Positions 55,585 through 64,000 of a DNA stretch of 64,000 nt are shown here, piece after piece (the first letter of the stretch is position 1; each line of letters starts with the position of its first letter). The stretch is from the NCBI GenBank assembly GCA_003248315.1, contig QKWM01000004.1:1612001-1676000 (forward strand). Direction: 5' to 3'. Below the pieces are notes generated by a model. That model did not search any database. It was not told where the DNA came from and saw nothing but the letters and a program-made list of their open reading frames with translations. The stretch is from Streptomyces sp. SW4 (lineage in GTDB: Bacteria > Actinomycetota > Actinomycetes > Streptomycetales > Streptomycetaceae). The position numbers and the translations under genes were made by a program.

Positions 55585-56043
55585 ATGGATCTGAGTGCCG
55601 AGGTGCGGGAGGCCAACCGCCGTTCGGTGACCCGCCTGCTGACGTCGTACCCGCTGGTCTCCGTGGGCCCGCCGCCGGAGCCGGTTCCCGGCTGCGGCGC
55701 GTGCGCGGAACTGGCCGCCCGGCGCGAGCGCGCGCGGGCGGCGGGGGACGGCAGCGCGGAGACCGACGCCGACGTGCTGCTCACCCGGCACCAGCGGCAG
55801 CGGCACACGGGCCGCCGGCTGTTCCGGTACGTGCCGTACGTCATCGTGCAGGACCCGTCCGCGGAGCCGGAGTACGAGGCGCGGTGCGTGTCCGGTGACG
55901 AGGCGGACTGCGGGGCGGTGTCGGGTCCGTGCCGGGCGCCGTCCGAGGTGGAGGAGTGGCAGCGCCGGCACACGCAGGAGACCCGGCACACCCGCTACCG
56001 CCGGACGTTCGCGGACTACGCGGTCCTGGAGAGACAGCGGTGA
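55585..56043 (+). CDS. Conserved Streptomyces protein, DUF7848-like, possible zinc ribbon
   Basis: Intact, 152 residues. An N-terminal hydrophilic helix (SAEVREANRRSVTRLL) contains no membrane segment. RLFRYVPYVIVQDPSAEPEYEARC leads into spaced cysteines (RCVSGDEADCGAVSGPC), then a His/Arg-rich end (WQRRHTQETRHTRYRRTFADYAVLER) like that of small DUF7848 proteins found beside WhiJ-like loci. It is divergent from the HTH gene. ATG 55585 is at ideal distance from GAAGGG; ATG 55579 is too close. Confidence 0.7.
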   Translation: MDLSAEVREANRRSVTRLLTSYPLVSVGPPPEPVPGCGACAELAARRERARAAGDGSAETDADVLLTRHQRQRHTGRRLFRYVPYVIVQDPSAEPEYEARCVSGDEADCGAVSGPCRAPSEVEEWQRRHTQETRHTRYRRTFADYAVLERQR

Positions 56044-56080
56044 ACCGCGGGCCGGTGCCCGGCGGACGCCGTCCGCCGGG

Positions 56081-57190
56081 TCACACGCCGGCGTAGGAGT
56101 GCTTGCCGGAGACGAAGATGTTCACGCCGTAGTAGTTGAACAGCCAGCAGCCGAAGGCGATCAGCGCCAGGTAGGCGGCCTTGCGGCCCTTCCAGCCGGC
56201 GGTGGCGCGGGCGTGCAGGTAACCGGCGTAGGCGACCCAGGTGATGAAGGACCAGACCTCCTTGGGGTCCCAGCCCCAGTAGCGGCCCCAGGCGTCGCCC
56301 GCCCAGATGGCGCCCGCGATGATCGTGAACGTCCACAGCGGGAAGACGGCGGCGTTGACGCGGTAGGCGATCTTGTCGAGGGTGGCCGCCGCCGGCAGCC
56401 GGTCCAGGACCGAGTTGGCGAAGCGCCCGGGCGTGCCGCCGCCGGCGAGCTTGTTCTCGAAGCTGTCCTTGAAGAGGTACAGGATCGTGGAGACCGCGCC
56501 CACGTAGAAGACCGCGCCGCAGAAGATCGCCGTGGAGACGTGGATGTACAGCCAGTACGAGTGCAGGGCGGGGACGAGCTGGTCGCTGGCGGTGTAGAGC
56601 ACGGTGACCGCGAGGCCGAGGTCCAGCAGGACCACGGTGGTCAGCGGCAGGCCGAGCCAGCGCACGTTCTTCCGCAGGGCGAGCAGCGCGAGGTACACGC
56701 CGACCGCCGTCGTGGTGAACGTGATGTTGAACTCGTACATGTTGCCCCACGGCGCCCGCTCGACCGACAGGGCGCGGGTGAGCACACCGCCGAACTCCAG
56801 CAGGAAGGCGAGCACGGTGAGGGAGATGGCGATCCGGCCGTACAGGTCGCCCTTCACCGTGCCGCCGTGCGCGCCCGGACCGTCGGGCACGTCCCGGGAG
56901 CCGGCGGCGGCCCGGACGACGACCTTCGGCCGCTCCAGGACGGCGGTGCCGCCGGCCTTGTTCACGGTCACCGCGGGCGCGGCGCCGGTCTCGGCCTTCG
57001 AGGTGAGCGCGGCGGCGGTCCGGCCGACCTTGCTGCGGCTGCCGAAGATCCACTCGGCGATGTAGGCGAAGAAGGCCAGCGTGTAGACGGCCATCGCGGA
57101 GTAGATCAGCGTGTTGCTGGTGTTCGCGAGGTTCTCGTTGGCCGCCGCGGCCAGGTCGACGGTGGCGGCGGTGGCGTCGGCGAGAGTCAC
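56081..57190 (-). CDS. ccsB: Cytochrome c biogenesis protein CcsB (CcsA/ResC type)
   Basis: Intact, 369 residues. Haem-handling membrane partner of ResB in System II cytochrome c maturation. About eight helices; the tryptophan-rich haem-binding WWD motif is WGRYWGWDPKEVWSFITW. Haem-ligand histidines are expected in LHSYWLYIHVSTAIFCGAV and GKHSYAGV. A Pro/Ala linker of ~80 residues separates the first helix from the rest. GTG 57190 overlaps the resB stop. It is the last gene of the operon. Confidence 0.96.
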   Translation of the reverse strand: MTLADATAATVDLAAAANENLANTSNTLIYSAMAVYTLAFFAYIAEWIFGSRSKVGRTAAALTSKAETGAAPAVTVNKAGGTAVLERPKVVVRAAAGSRDVPDGPGAHGGTVKGDLYGRIAISLTVLAFLLEFGGVLTRALSVERAPWGNMYEFNITFTTTAVGVYLALLALRKNVRWLGLPLTTVVLLDLGLAVTVLYTASDQLVPALHSYWLYIHVSTAIFCGAVFYVGAVSTILYLFKDSFENKLAGGGTPGRFANSVLDRLPAAATLDKIAYRVNAAVFPLWTFTIIAGAIWAGDAWGRYWGWDPKEVWSFITWVAYAGYLHARATAGWKGRKAAYLALIAFGCWLFNYYGVNIFVSGKHSYAGV

Positions 57191-58913
57191 TTCTGCTCAG
57201 CCCTCTCGGCAGGTGCGGATGCGGGGTCGGGGGTGCCGGGCACCGGGGTGCCGGGCTCGGACGGTTCGGGGGCGCCGGGCGCCTTCTCGTACAGGGCCGC
57301 GGCGAGGTCGCCGAGTTCCTCGGGCACCTTGGCGGACTCGCTGCGGCCGAGACCGGCCATCTCGACGACGGTGACGCCGTCGGCGCCCTTGACGGCGCGC
57401 ACCCAGACCCGGCGGCGCTGGATGAACAGGGAGGCGGCGAGACCGAGGATGGCCGCGACGGCGCCGGCGAGCGCCCAGCCGCTGGCCGGCTGCTGGGTGA
57501 CCTGGAAGCCGGCCCACTCCTTGACGCCCTCGAAGGTCACCGAGCCGGCGCCGTTCGGCAGTTCCATGGTGTCGCCGACGGCGAGCTGCTTCTTGAACAG
57601 GTTGCCGTCGGCGTCCTTGAACTCCTTCAGGTTCTTCTTGTCCAGCTGGTAGACGCTCTGCGGGAAGCCCGCGTCCACGCCGAGGTCGCCGTGGTAGGCG
57701 GACAGCGCCAGCATCGGGTTGAGCAGCGCCGGGAACTGGGACAGCATCGTGGTGCCCTTGCCGCCGTACGTGGGCAGGAAGAACGCGTTGAAGCCGAGCT
57801 GCTCCTTCTCCCCTGGGCGTTGCGGTAGCCGTCCATGACCTTGACGGCGCCGGAGGAGGTGACGTTGCCGTCGAGCGGCAGCAGGGCGACGGCCTCGCGG
57901 TCCATCACCACCTCGCCCCGGGCGTCGCGGACGGTGAGGATCGGCGCGTAGCCGTGGCTGACCAGGTAGACCTTGGAGCCGTCGATCTCCAGCGGCTCGT
58001 TGACCTTGATCCTGGTCGTCTTCTCGCCGCCGAAGGCGCCCTCGCTGTAGGTGACCTCGGCCTCGTAGGTGCGCGGGGTGCCGCGGTTGGGGCCGGTCGG
58101 CTCGTAGGTGCCGTGGAAGTCCTTCAGGGTGAAGCTGAACGGGTCCAGGTCCTCGGCGTGAAGAGGTTGCCGGACTTGAAGTCGTCGTACTGGGTGAGCG
58201 TGTTGGCGAAGCCGTCGCCCTCCAGGATCAGCTTGTTGCCCTCGTACTTGAACAGCTGGCCCCAGGCGAAGGCGACCAGCATCACGATCAGCGCGATGTG
58301 GAAGAGGAGGTTGCCGACCTCGCGCAGGTAGCCCTTCTCGGCGGCGACGGCGTCGCCCACCACGTGCGCGCGGAAGCGGCGCCGGCCGAGCAGCGCGAGC
58401 GCGGCCTCGCGGACCTGCTCGGGCTCGGTCCGGGTGCGCCAGGTGGTGTGCGCCGGCAGCCGGGTCAGGCGCCGGGGCGCGCCGGGCGGGCGGCCGCGCA
58501 GCTGGCCCACGAACTGCCAGGTGCGCGGGACGATGCAGCCGATCAGCGAGACGAACAGCAGGATGTAGATCGCCGAGAACCACACCGAGCTGTAGACGTT
58601 GAAGAGGCCGAGCTTGTCGTAGAGCGGGGCGAGCGTCTCGTGCTTGTCGCGGAACTCCTCGACCTTGGTGGCGTCGATGCCGGTCTGCGGGATCAGCGAG
58701 CCGGGGATGGCGCCCAGCGACAGCAGCAGGAGCAGCAGCAGCGCCACCCGCATCGAGGTCAGCTGCCGCCAGAACCAGCGGGCCCAGCCGACGACGCCGA
58801 GGGCGGGCACGCCCGGCGCGTCCTCCTGGGGGCGGTGGACAACTGGGAGCCAGCGGCGCCGAGGTCCTGGTCGTCGCCGGTCCGGGGGTCTTGTCCGTCG
58901 TGGTGTTGCTCAT
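57187..58913 (-). CDS. resB: Cytochrome c biogenesis protein ResB
   Basis: System II synthase component that with CcsB attaches haem to apocytochrome CxxCH sites. ~576 residues. Helices FWRQLTSMRVALLLLLLLSLGAI and YILLFVSLIGCIV, then GNLLFHIALIVMLVAFAWGQLF with a conserved histidine. A large outer domain (YEAEVTYSEGAFGGEKTTRI) and a last helix (WALAGAVAAILGLAASLFIQ) complete it. Shifts lie near 58835, 58158 and 57812. ATG 58913 overlaps the ccdA stop as ATGA. Confidence 0.95.
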
Positions 58914-59677
58914 CAGATCCCCACAGTGAAGCCGTTGGACCAGGTCTGCATCTGCTGCACGATGCTGTCCCACGCGCCGGTCAGCAGCAGCAGTCCGGTC
59001 GCGATCATCATGGTGCCGCCGACGCGCATCACCCAGACATAGTGGCGCTTGACCCAGCCGAAGGCGCCGAGCGCCTTGCGGAAGGCGACCGCGGCGAGCA
59101 CGAAGGGCACACCGAGGCCGAGGCAGTAGGCGACGGTCAGCACGGCGCCGCGGCCGGCGCTGGCCTGGTCGAAGGCGAGCGCCTGCACGGAGCCGAGGGT
59201 GGGGCCGATGCAGGGCGTCCAGCCGATCCCGAACAGGGCGCCGAGCAGGGGGGCGCCGGCCAGCCCGGTGGTCGGGCGCGTGTGGAAGCGGAACTCGCGC
59301 TGGGTGAGCCAGGGCATCAGCCCCATGAAGAAGACGCCCATGAGGATCATGACGACGCCGAGCACCCTCGACAGGGTGCCCTGGTACTCCTGGAGGGTCT
59401 GGCCGAAGTAGCCGAACAGGGCCCCGCCGGAGACGAACACCACGGTGAAGCCAGCACGAACAGGGCGGCGCCGGAGGCCATCCGGCCGCGCCGGGCCTCG
59501 GCCAGATCGGTGCCGGTGACCCCGGTCACGTAGGACAGGTAGCCGGGACGAGGGCAGGACGCAGGGCGAGAAGAAGGAGACGAGGCCGGCGAGGACGGCG
59601 ATCGGCAGGGCGAGCAGCAGCGCCCCGCTGCGTACCGTCTCGCCCGGGTCCGCGGCGAGCGTGAACACGGCGCTCAC
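58913..59677 (-). CDS. ccdA: Thiol:disulfide interchange protein CcdA
   Basis: Passes reducing equivalents across the membrane to keep apocytochrome cysteines reduced. ~255 residues, six helices. The redox cysteines are in FFSPCVLP (helix 1) and GWTPCIGP (helix 4), the usual CcdA pair. Shifts near 59545 and 59450 interrupt LVPGYLSYVTGVTGTD and the next helix. GTG 59677 overlaps the resA stop region, so resA-ccdA are coupled. Confidence 0.95.
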   Translation of the reverse strand: MSAVFTLAADPGETVRSGALLLALPIAVLAGLVSFFSPCVLPSSRLPVLRDRGHRHRSGRGPARPDGLRRRPVRAGFTVVFVSGGALFGYFGQTLQEYQGTLSRVLGVVMILMGVFFMGLMPWLTQREFRFHTRPTTGLAGAPLLGALFGIGWTPCIGPTLGSVQALAFDQASAGRGAVLTVAYCLGLGVPFVLAAVAFRKALGAFGWVKRHYVWVMRVGGTMMIATGLLLLTGAWDSIVQQMQTWSNGFTVGI

Positions 59678-59678
59678 G

Positions 59679-60319
59679 TCACTTCTCCGCCAGGACCGGG
59701 TCGAGCATCTTGCGCAGCTTCTCCTCGCTGAGCGCCTGGAGGGCACGCGCGGCGATCTTTCCGTCCCGGTCGATGACGAGCGTGGACGGGATGGCCTGCG
59801 GGTTGAGCGTGCCCTTCTCGAAGCGGAGCATCAGCTTGCCCGACGGGTCGTACAGGCTCGGGTAGGTGACGCCCTGCTCCTTCTCGAAGCGCAAGGCGGC
59901 GGTGGTGGAGGTGTCGCGGGTGTTGATGCCGACGAACTGGACGCCCTGGTCCCTGGTGTCCTGGTAGACCTTCTCGAAGTTCTTGGCCTCCGCGCGGCAG
60001 GGCCCGCACCAGGAGCCCCAGACGTTGAGGACGACCACCTTGCCCCGGTAGTCGTCGACGTCGAGCTGTCCGCCGTCGACGGTCTTTCCGGACAGTTCGG
60101 GGGCGTCGTGCCGTTCGCCCGGGCCACGGAGGCGATGCCGTCCGTGCTGGTGACGAAGTTGGTGTTGCCGCCGCCGCCCGAGGTCCCGCCGGAGCCGCAC
60201 GCGGTCACGAGCAGCGCGCTCACGACGGCGCCGCCGGTCAGGGCGGCGCGGCGACGGGCGCGGGCGGTGGTGCGGTTCGTGCGGTTCGAGCGCAGGGGGG
60301 CGCGGCTGGCGGCACTCAT
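59679..60319 (-). CDS. resA: ResA/TlpA-like thioredoxin lipoprotein
   Basis: Extracytoplasmic thiol-disulfide reductase acting with CcdA. ~213 residues. An Arg-rich start and hydrophobic stretch lead to the lipobox LVTACGS, then a thioredoxin fold with the active site WGSWCGPCRAEA and the cis-proline in PQAIPSTLVIDRDGK. One shift near 60110, a G run one base short, separates the linker from the fold. ATG 60319 sits inside the Rex-like site 60318-60335. First gene of resA-ccdA-resB-ccsB. Confidence 0.95.
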
Positions 60320-60335
60320 GTGAAAAGTTTCGCAT
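60318..60335. promoter_or_regulatory. Weak Rex-operator-like site over the resA start
   Basis: ATGTGAAAAGTTTCGCAT matches TTGTGAANNNNTTCACAA at 11 of 14 fixed positions, with one mismatch in the TCACA core. It overlaps the start codon of resA. Position and gene function fit redox control, but the match is weaker than the nuoA site. Confidence 0.4.
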
Positions 60336-60384
60336 GTCCGTTCCGGGGATCTTGCGCACCCCCTCGAGGGTGAGAACCCCCATT

Positions 60385-61621
60385 TCAGAGCCGCTTCCAG
60401 CCCCCGCGGGCGCCTGCCCGACCTCCAGCCCGCGCAGCTTGGCGAGGATCTGCGGCGGCTGCACGTCCAGCCAGTCGGTGAACTGGCGGAAGGAGACCAT
60501 CCGGATGTCGCCGCCCTTGTCGCGTTCCCGCGCGATGTGCTTCAGGGCCTCCTCGACGGCGTCCATGTAGATGCCGCCGTTCCACTCCTCGAAGTGGTTG
60601 CCGACGAAGAACGGTGCCCGGTTCGTCTCGTATGCCCGCTTGAAGCCGGATATGTAGGCCTGGGTGGCCTGTTCGCGCCAGGCCGGGTAGTTGTGGGCCG
60701 GCGCCCTGGTGGAGTTCAGGGACTGGTTGGCGAGCATGTTGTAGTCCATCGACAGGACCTCGAAGGAACGCCCGGGGAAAGGTATCTGCTGCAACGGCAG
60801 GTCCCAGATCCCCTGCTTCTTCACCGGCCACACCTGCCGGCCGCCGGCGAGGAGGCGTCGTAGCGCCAGCCCAGCTCGCGCGCGGTGGGCAGCAGGTTCT
60901 CCTGGCCGAGCAGACAGGGCGTCCGGCCGCCGACGAGTTCCTTGTCGTAGTCGAACGGCAGCGACGGCAGGTCGTGGAAGCCGGTGTTGGTCCGCCACTC
61001 CTTCACGAAGGACTTCGCCTGGTCGATCTCGCTGCGCCACTGCGCCGGCGTCCAGGTGCCGACGGAGCCGGAGCCGGCGCAGAAGTGGCCGTTGAAGTGG
61101 GTGCCGATCTCGTGGCCGTCCAGCCAGGCCCGGCGGATGTTCGCCAGGGTGTCCTTGATGTGACCGTCGGTGAGGTAGCCGATGTCGGAGGCACCGCGCG
61201 GGTTGTTCGGCGGGTCGTAGAGCCGCTTCTTCGACTCCGGGAGCAGATAGAGCCCGGAGAGGAAGAAGGTCATGTGCGCGCCGTGCTCCTCGGCGAGGTC
61301 GAGGAAGCGCGGGAAGAGGCCGTTGCCGACCTCGCCGGCCCCGTCCCAGGAGAAGACGACGAACTGCGGCGGCGCCTGCCCCGGCTCCAGCGGCACCGGC
61401 GCCTTCGGCTGGTGCGGCTGCCGGCCGGTGTAGGAGGTGGAGCCGTCGCCGATGGGCCGGGCCGGCGGCGCGGTCGTCCCGGACGGCGAGGGCCGCCGCC
61501 CGGAACCGGCACCGGCCCCCGAGCCGTCCGTGGAGGTGTGGGAGCCGCAGCCCGCCAGTCCGACGGCCGCCGCGGCGCCCGCCCCGAGCCCGAGCATTCC
61601 CCTGCGGGTGAGAGAGCGCAT
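60385..61621 (-). CDS. Tat-exported polysaccharide-deacetylase-like lipoprotein
   Basis: About 412 residues. The N-terminus has twin arginines and a lipobox (LTRRGMLGLGAGAAAAVGLAGC), so Tat export and lipidation are predicted. A Ser/Gly linker precedes a NodB-like barrel: VVFSWDGAGEVGN holds the catalytic Asp in altered context and HEIGTHFNGHFC the HxxxH metal ligands. A long C-terminal region (VLSMDYNMLANQS, FVGNHFEEWNGGIYMDAVEEAL) is shared by similar actinobacterial proteins. Shifts lie near 60855 and 60405; the second gives the stop at 60385. Substrate unknown, perhaps cell-wall glycan. It lies 65 bp upstream of resA on the same strand. Confidence 0.82.
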
Positions 61622-61826
61622 CGCTTCCCCGATTCTCACGTCCTGAGTGGTCACCCAGTCAGAGGACGCGGAAAAGGGGGAGGTTCCTGGATCCGTCCGG
61701 AAATGTGTGCGGATTTGGTGACGAACAGCGATCAACTCGGGCGAACCGCCCGAGGTGCCCCGTCACGCCGTCTGACGCCGCCTCAGGCCCCGTACGGCGT
61801 CGCGTCGGCTCCCGTACGCCGTCGTC
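61622..61826. other. Intergenic region with a partial duplication of the phosphatase 3' end
   Basis: The words CAGGCCCCGTAC recur at about 61782 and 61828. The second is the end of the phosphatase gene, so a short duplication of that 3' end lies downstream of its stop. No gene or convincing terminator is seen. Confidence 0.5.
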
Positions 61827-62510
61827 TCAGGCCCCGTACGCCTTGGCGCGGCCCTTCACGGGCTTGGCGCCGGCGAGCAGATGGGCCGGGACGAGATCCC
61901 GGGCCGGCTCGGTGTAGCCGACGGAGACGATCCGGTCGCCCTGGAACGTGAACGTCGTCAGCGAGGCCAGCGTGCACTGCCGCTTGCGCGGGTCGTGCCA
62001 CAGCCGGCGCCTCTCGACGTACGACCGCACGATCCAGATCGGCAGCTGATGGCTGACCAGCACCGCCTCGTGGCCGCGGGCCCGGTCCTTCGCCGTGTGC
62101 AGCGCGCCCATCATCCGCACGACCTGGTCGACGTACGGCTCGCCCCAGGACGGCTTGAACGGGTTGCGCACGTGCCGCCAGTTGCCGGGCCGGCGCAGCG
62201 CGCCGTCGCCGATGCCGAAGGTCTTGCCCTGGAAGACGTTCTCCGCCTCGATCAGCCGCTCGTCGGTGTCCAGGTCCAGCCCGTGCGCCTTGGCGATCGG
62301 CGTCGCCGTCTCCTGCGCCCGCTCCAGCGGGGAGGCGGCCACGTGCGTGATGTCACGGGAGGCGAGGTGCTCGGCGACCCGGTCGGCCATGCGCCGGCCC
62401 AGCTCCGACAGGTGGTAGCCGGGCAGCCGGCCGTACAGGATGCCGTCCGGGTTCTCCACCTCGCCGTGCCGCATCAGGTGGACGACGGTGATGTCGGTGT
62501 CCTGCGTCAC
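61827..62510 (-). CDS. Histidine phosphatase (phosphoglycerate-mutase-like)
   Basis: Intact, 227 residues. The phospho-acceptor motif is [20 protein letters not shown] (RHG), the second arginine lies in [11 protein letters not shown], and the second catalytic histidine in [19 protein letters not shown]. The acid residue region is [16 protein letters not shown] basic C-terminal tail ([12 protein letters not shown]) ends it. Substrate not predictable. GTG 62510 overlaps the hemL stop, so the two are coupled. Confidence 0.93.
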   Translation of the reverse strand: MTQDTDITVVHLMRHGEVENPDGILYGRLPGYHLSELGRRMADRVAEHLASRDITHVAASPLERAQETATPIAKAHGLDLDTDERLIEAENVFQGKTFGIGDGALRRPGNWRHVRNPFKPSWGEPYVDQVVRMMGALHTAKDRARGHEAVLVSHQLPIWIVRSYVERRRLWHDPRKRQCTLASLTTFTFQGDRIVSVGYTEPARDLVPAHLLAGAKPVKGRAKAYGA

Positions 62511-63823
62511 GCCGTCGCCTCCGCCGCCGCCCGGGCCGCCGCCGGAAGGGCGTCGGCGATGCGCTGCACGGCCCGCTCGTCGTGCGCGGTCGACACGAAC
62601 CAGGACTCGAAGGACGACGGCGGCAGGTAGACGCCGTTCGCCAGCATCGAGTGGAAGAACGCGGTGAACCGGAAGGACTCCTGCGCCTTGGCCTCCTCGT
62701 AGTTCGTCACCGGACGGTCGGTGAAGAAGACGGAGAACATGTTGGAGGCGGTCTGGAGCGTGTGCGCGACGCCCTCCTTGCTCAGCGCCTCGGTCACCAG
62801 GCGCTGGATCTGCTCGGAGACGGCGTCGACCTTCTCGTACGCGGCGTCGTCGAGCAGGCGCAGCTGGGCGAGGCCGGCCGCGGTGGCGACCGGGTTCCCG
62901 GAGAGGGTGCCGGCCTGGTAGACCGGGCCGGCGGGGGCCAGGTGGGCCATGACGTCGGCGCGGCCGCCGAACGCCGCGGCCGGGAAGCCGCCGCCCATGA
63001 CCTTGCCGAAGGTCATCAGGTCGGGCTCGACGCCCTCGACGCCGTACCAGCCGGCCCTGCTGGTGCGGAAACCGGTCATCACCTCGTCGGAGACGAACAG
63101 GGCGCCGTTCGCCGCGCAGAGGTCCTTCAGCCCCTGGTTGAAGCCGGGCAGCGGCGGGACGACGCCCATGTTGCCCGGGGACGCCTCGGTGATCACGCAG
63201 GCGATCTCGCCCGGGTGGGCGGCGAACGCGGCGCGCACGGCCTCCAGGTCGTTGTACGGCAGCACGATCGTGTCGCCGGCCTGGGCGCCGGTGACGCCCG
63301 GGGTGTCGGGCAGCGCGAACGTGGCGACGCCGGAGCCGGCCGCGGCCAGCAGCGAGTCGACGTGGCCGTGGTAGCAGCCGGCGAACTTGATCACCTTGGT
63401 GCGCCGGGTGAAGCCGCGGGCGAGCCGGATCGCGGACATGGTCGCCTCGGTGCCGCTGGAGACGAGGCGCACCTGCTCCAGCGGGGCGACCCGGGCGACC
63501 ATCTCCTCGGCGAGCGCGACCTCACCCTCGCCGGGCGTGCCGAAGGAGGTGCCGCGGGCGACGGCCTCCTGCACGGCGGCGATCACCTCGGGGTGCCCGT
63601 GACCGAGGATCATCGGCCCCCAGGAGCACACCAGGTCGACGTACTCCCGCCCGTCGGCGTCCGTCAGATACGGGCCGGTCCCGGACACCATGAACCGGGG
63701 CGTGCCGCCGACGGCGCGGAAGGCCCGCACCGGGGAGTTCACGCCACCGGGCGTGACGGCCTCCGCACGGTCGAAAAGGGCCTGCGAGGCCGGGGCTTCG
63801 TACGGGTATGCCTGTTCGCTCAT
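62507..63823 (-). CDS. hemL: Glutamate-1-semialdehyde 2,1-aminomutase
   Basis: Intact, 438 residues. PLP enzyme that makes 5-aminolevulinate for haem and other tetrapyrroles. [16 protein letters not shown] and [14 protein letters not shown] bind PLP, the aspartate is in [12 protein letters not shown], and the PLP lysine is in [12 protein letters not shown]. The gating-loop region PDTPGVT is present. ATG 63823 gives the usual [19 protein letters not shown] start. It provides haem precursor for the cytochromes matured by the neighbouring resA operon. Confidence 0.98.
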   Translation of the reverse strand: MSEQAYPYEAPASQALFDRAEAVTPGGVNSPVRAFRAVGGTPRFMVSGTGPYLTDADGREYVDLVCSWGPMILGHGHPEVIAAVQEAVARGTSFGTPGEGEVALAEEMVARVAPLEQVRLVSSGTEATMSAIRLARGFTRRTKVIKFAGCYHGHVDSLLAAAGSGVATFALPDTPGVTGAQAGDTIVLPYNDLEAVRAAFAAHPGEIACVITEASPGNMGVVPPLPGFNQGLKDLCAANGALFVSDEVMTGFRTSRAGWYGVEGVEPDLMTFGKVMGGGFPAAAFGGRADVMAHLAPAGPVYQAGTLSGNPVATAAGLAQLRLLDDAAYEKVDAVSEQIQRLVTEALSKEGVAHTLQTASNMFSVFFTDRPVTNYEEAKAQESFRFTAFFHSMLANGVYLPPSSFESWFVSTAHDERAVQRIADALPAAARAAAEATA

Positions 63824-64000
63824 GACCTGCGACTTCTCCGACCTTCTCGACCTTCTCGGCGTTCTCGGCGTTCTCCCGCTGCTCGGGCTCCGGATGCGCG
63901 GGTGGACCCCCTAAAGGGTAGGCCAGGGGGTGGCGGTGCCGGGAACGCGTACCGGAGAGGGGCGGGCGGGCCGGTGCGGGACCGGCGGGGGCCGGGCACG
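63824..64000. other. hemL upstream region with 9-bp repeats
   Basis: On the minus strand, 9-bp units GAGAACGCC (two) and GAGAAGGTC (two) lie between 63841 and 63876 just before hemL, so several Shine-Dalgarno-like GAGAAGG words precede the true start. No gene is recognisable up to the window edge. Confidence 0.5.

Overview
The window is a high-GC actinobacterial chromosome segment, almost certainly from Streptomyces. Codon third positions are nearly all G or C, GTG starts are common, and the gene neighbourhoods match those of Streptomyces: nuoA-N beside an NlpC/P60 gene, the futalosine menaquinone genes, a WhiJ-like HTH/DUF397 pair, and Ser/Thr kinase. It is core-chromosome content. I see no insertion sequence, prophage, tRNA, rRNA or CRISPR array.

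Layout. 1-4533 (minus): a cell-surface polysaccharide block with a DegT/DnrJ-type aminotransferase, a Wzx-like flippase carrying a C-terminal membrane extension, and the start of another membrane protein. 4913-9700: fumarylacetoacetase, an M56 metallopeptidase and RecQ. 9910-25976 (minus): the 14-gene nuoA-N operon for respiratory complex I, mostly with overlapping stop and start codons, closed by a 16-bp hairpin. 25977-26728: a long regulatory region with a Rex-operator-like site. 26729-32208: NlpC/P60 hydrolase, geranylgeranyl-reductase-like flavoprotein, an acetyltransferase, then mqnC, an amidohydrolase-like remnant and menG. 32276-37533: prepilin-peptidase-like protein with a repeat insert, a small membrane protein, a Ser/Thr kinase, mqnA and a cold-shock protein. 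37664-44122: a fatty-acid block of acyl-CoA ligase, thiolase, FabG4-like reductase, MaoC hydratase and TetR regulator. 44182-47422: dicarboxylate symporter, DUF4229 protein, GNAT and uracil-DNA glycosylase. 47532-53049: mqnE, an Lrp regulator, mqnM, a rhomboid, mqnP and mqnL. 53125-56043: small membrane proteins and a WhiJ-like cassette. 56081-60319: the cytochrome c maturation operon resA-ccdA-resB-ccsB. 60385-63823: a secreted deacetylase-like lipoprotein, a histidine phosphatase and hemL.

How it fits together. Much of the window builds one respiratory chain. Futalosine-pathway genes (mqnA, mqnE, mqnC, mqnL, mqnM, mqnP, menG) make menaquinone and a GGR-like enzyme probably reduces its side chain. 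NuoA-N feeds it electrons from NADH. ResA/CcdA/ResB/CcsB mature the c-type cytochromes downstream, and HemL supplies haem precursor. A good Rex-like operator lies before nuoA and a weaker one at the start of resA, which suggests shared NADH/NAD+ control.

Sequence quality. About 32 protein genes, including nearly all large nuo subunits, are broken by small frameshifts. Each one I checked is repaired by adding a single G or C to a run of three to five. This looks like uncorrected homopolymer error, not gene decay. I therefore report those genes as CDS across the shifts, with approximate shift positions.
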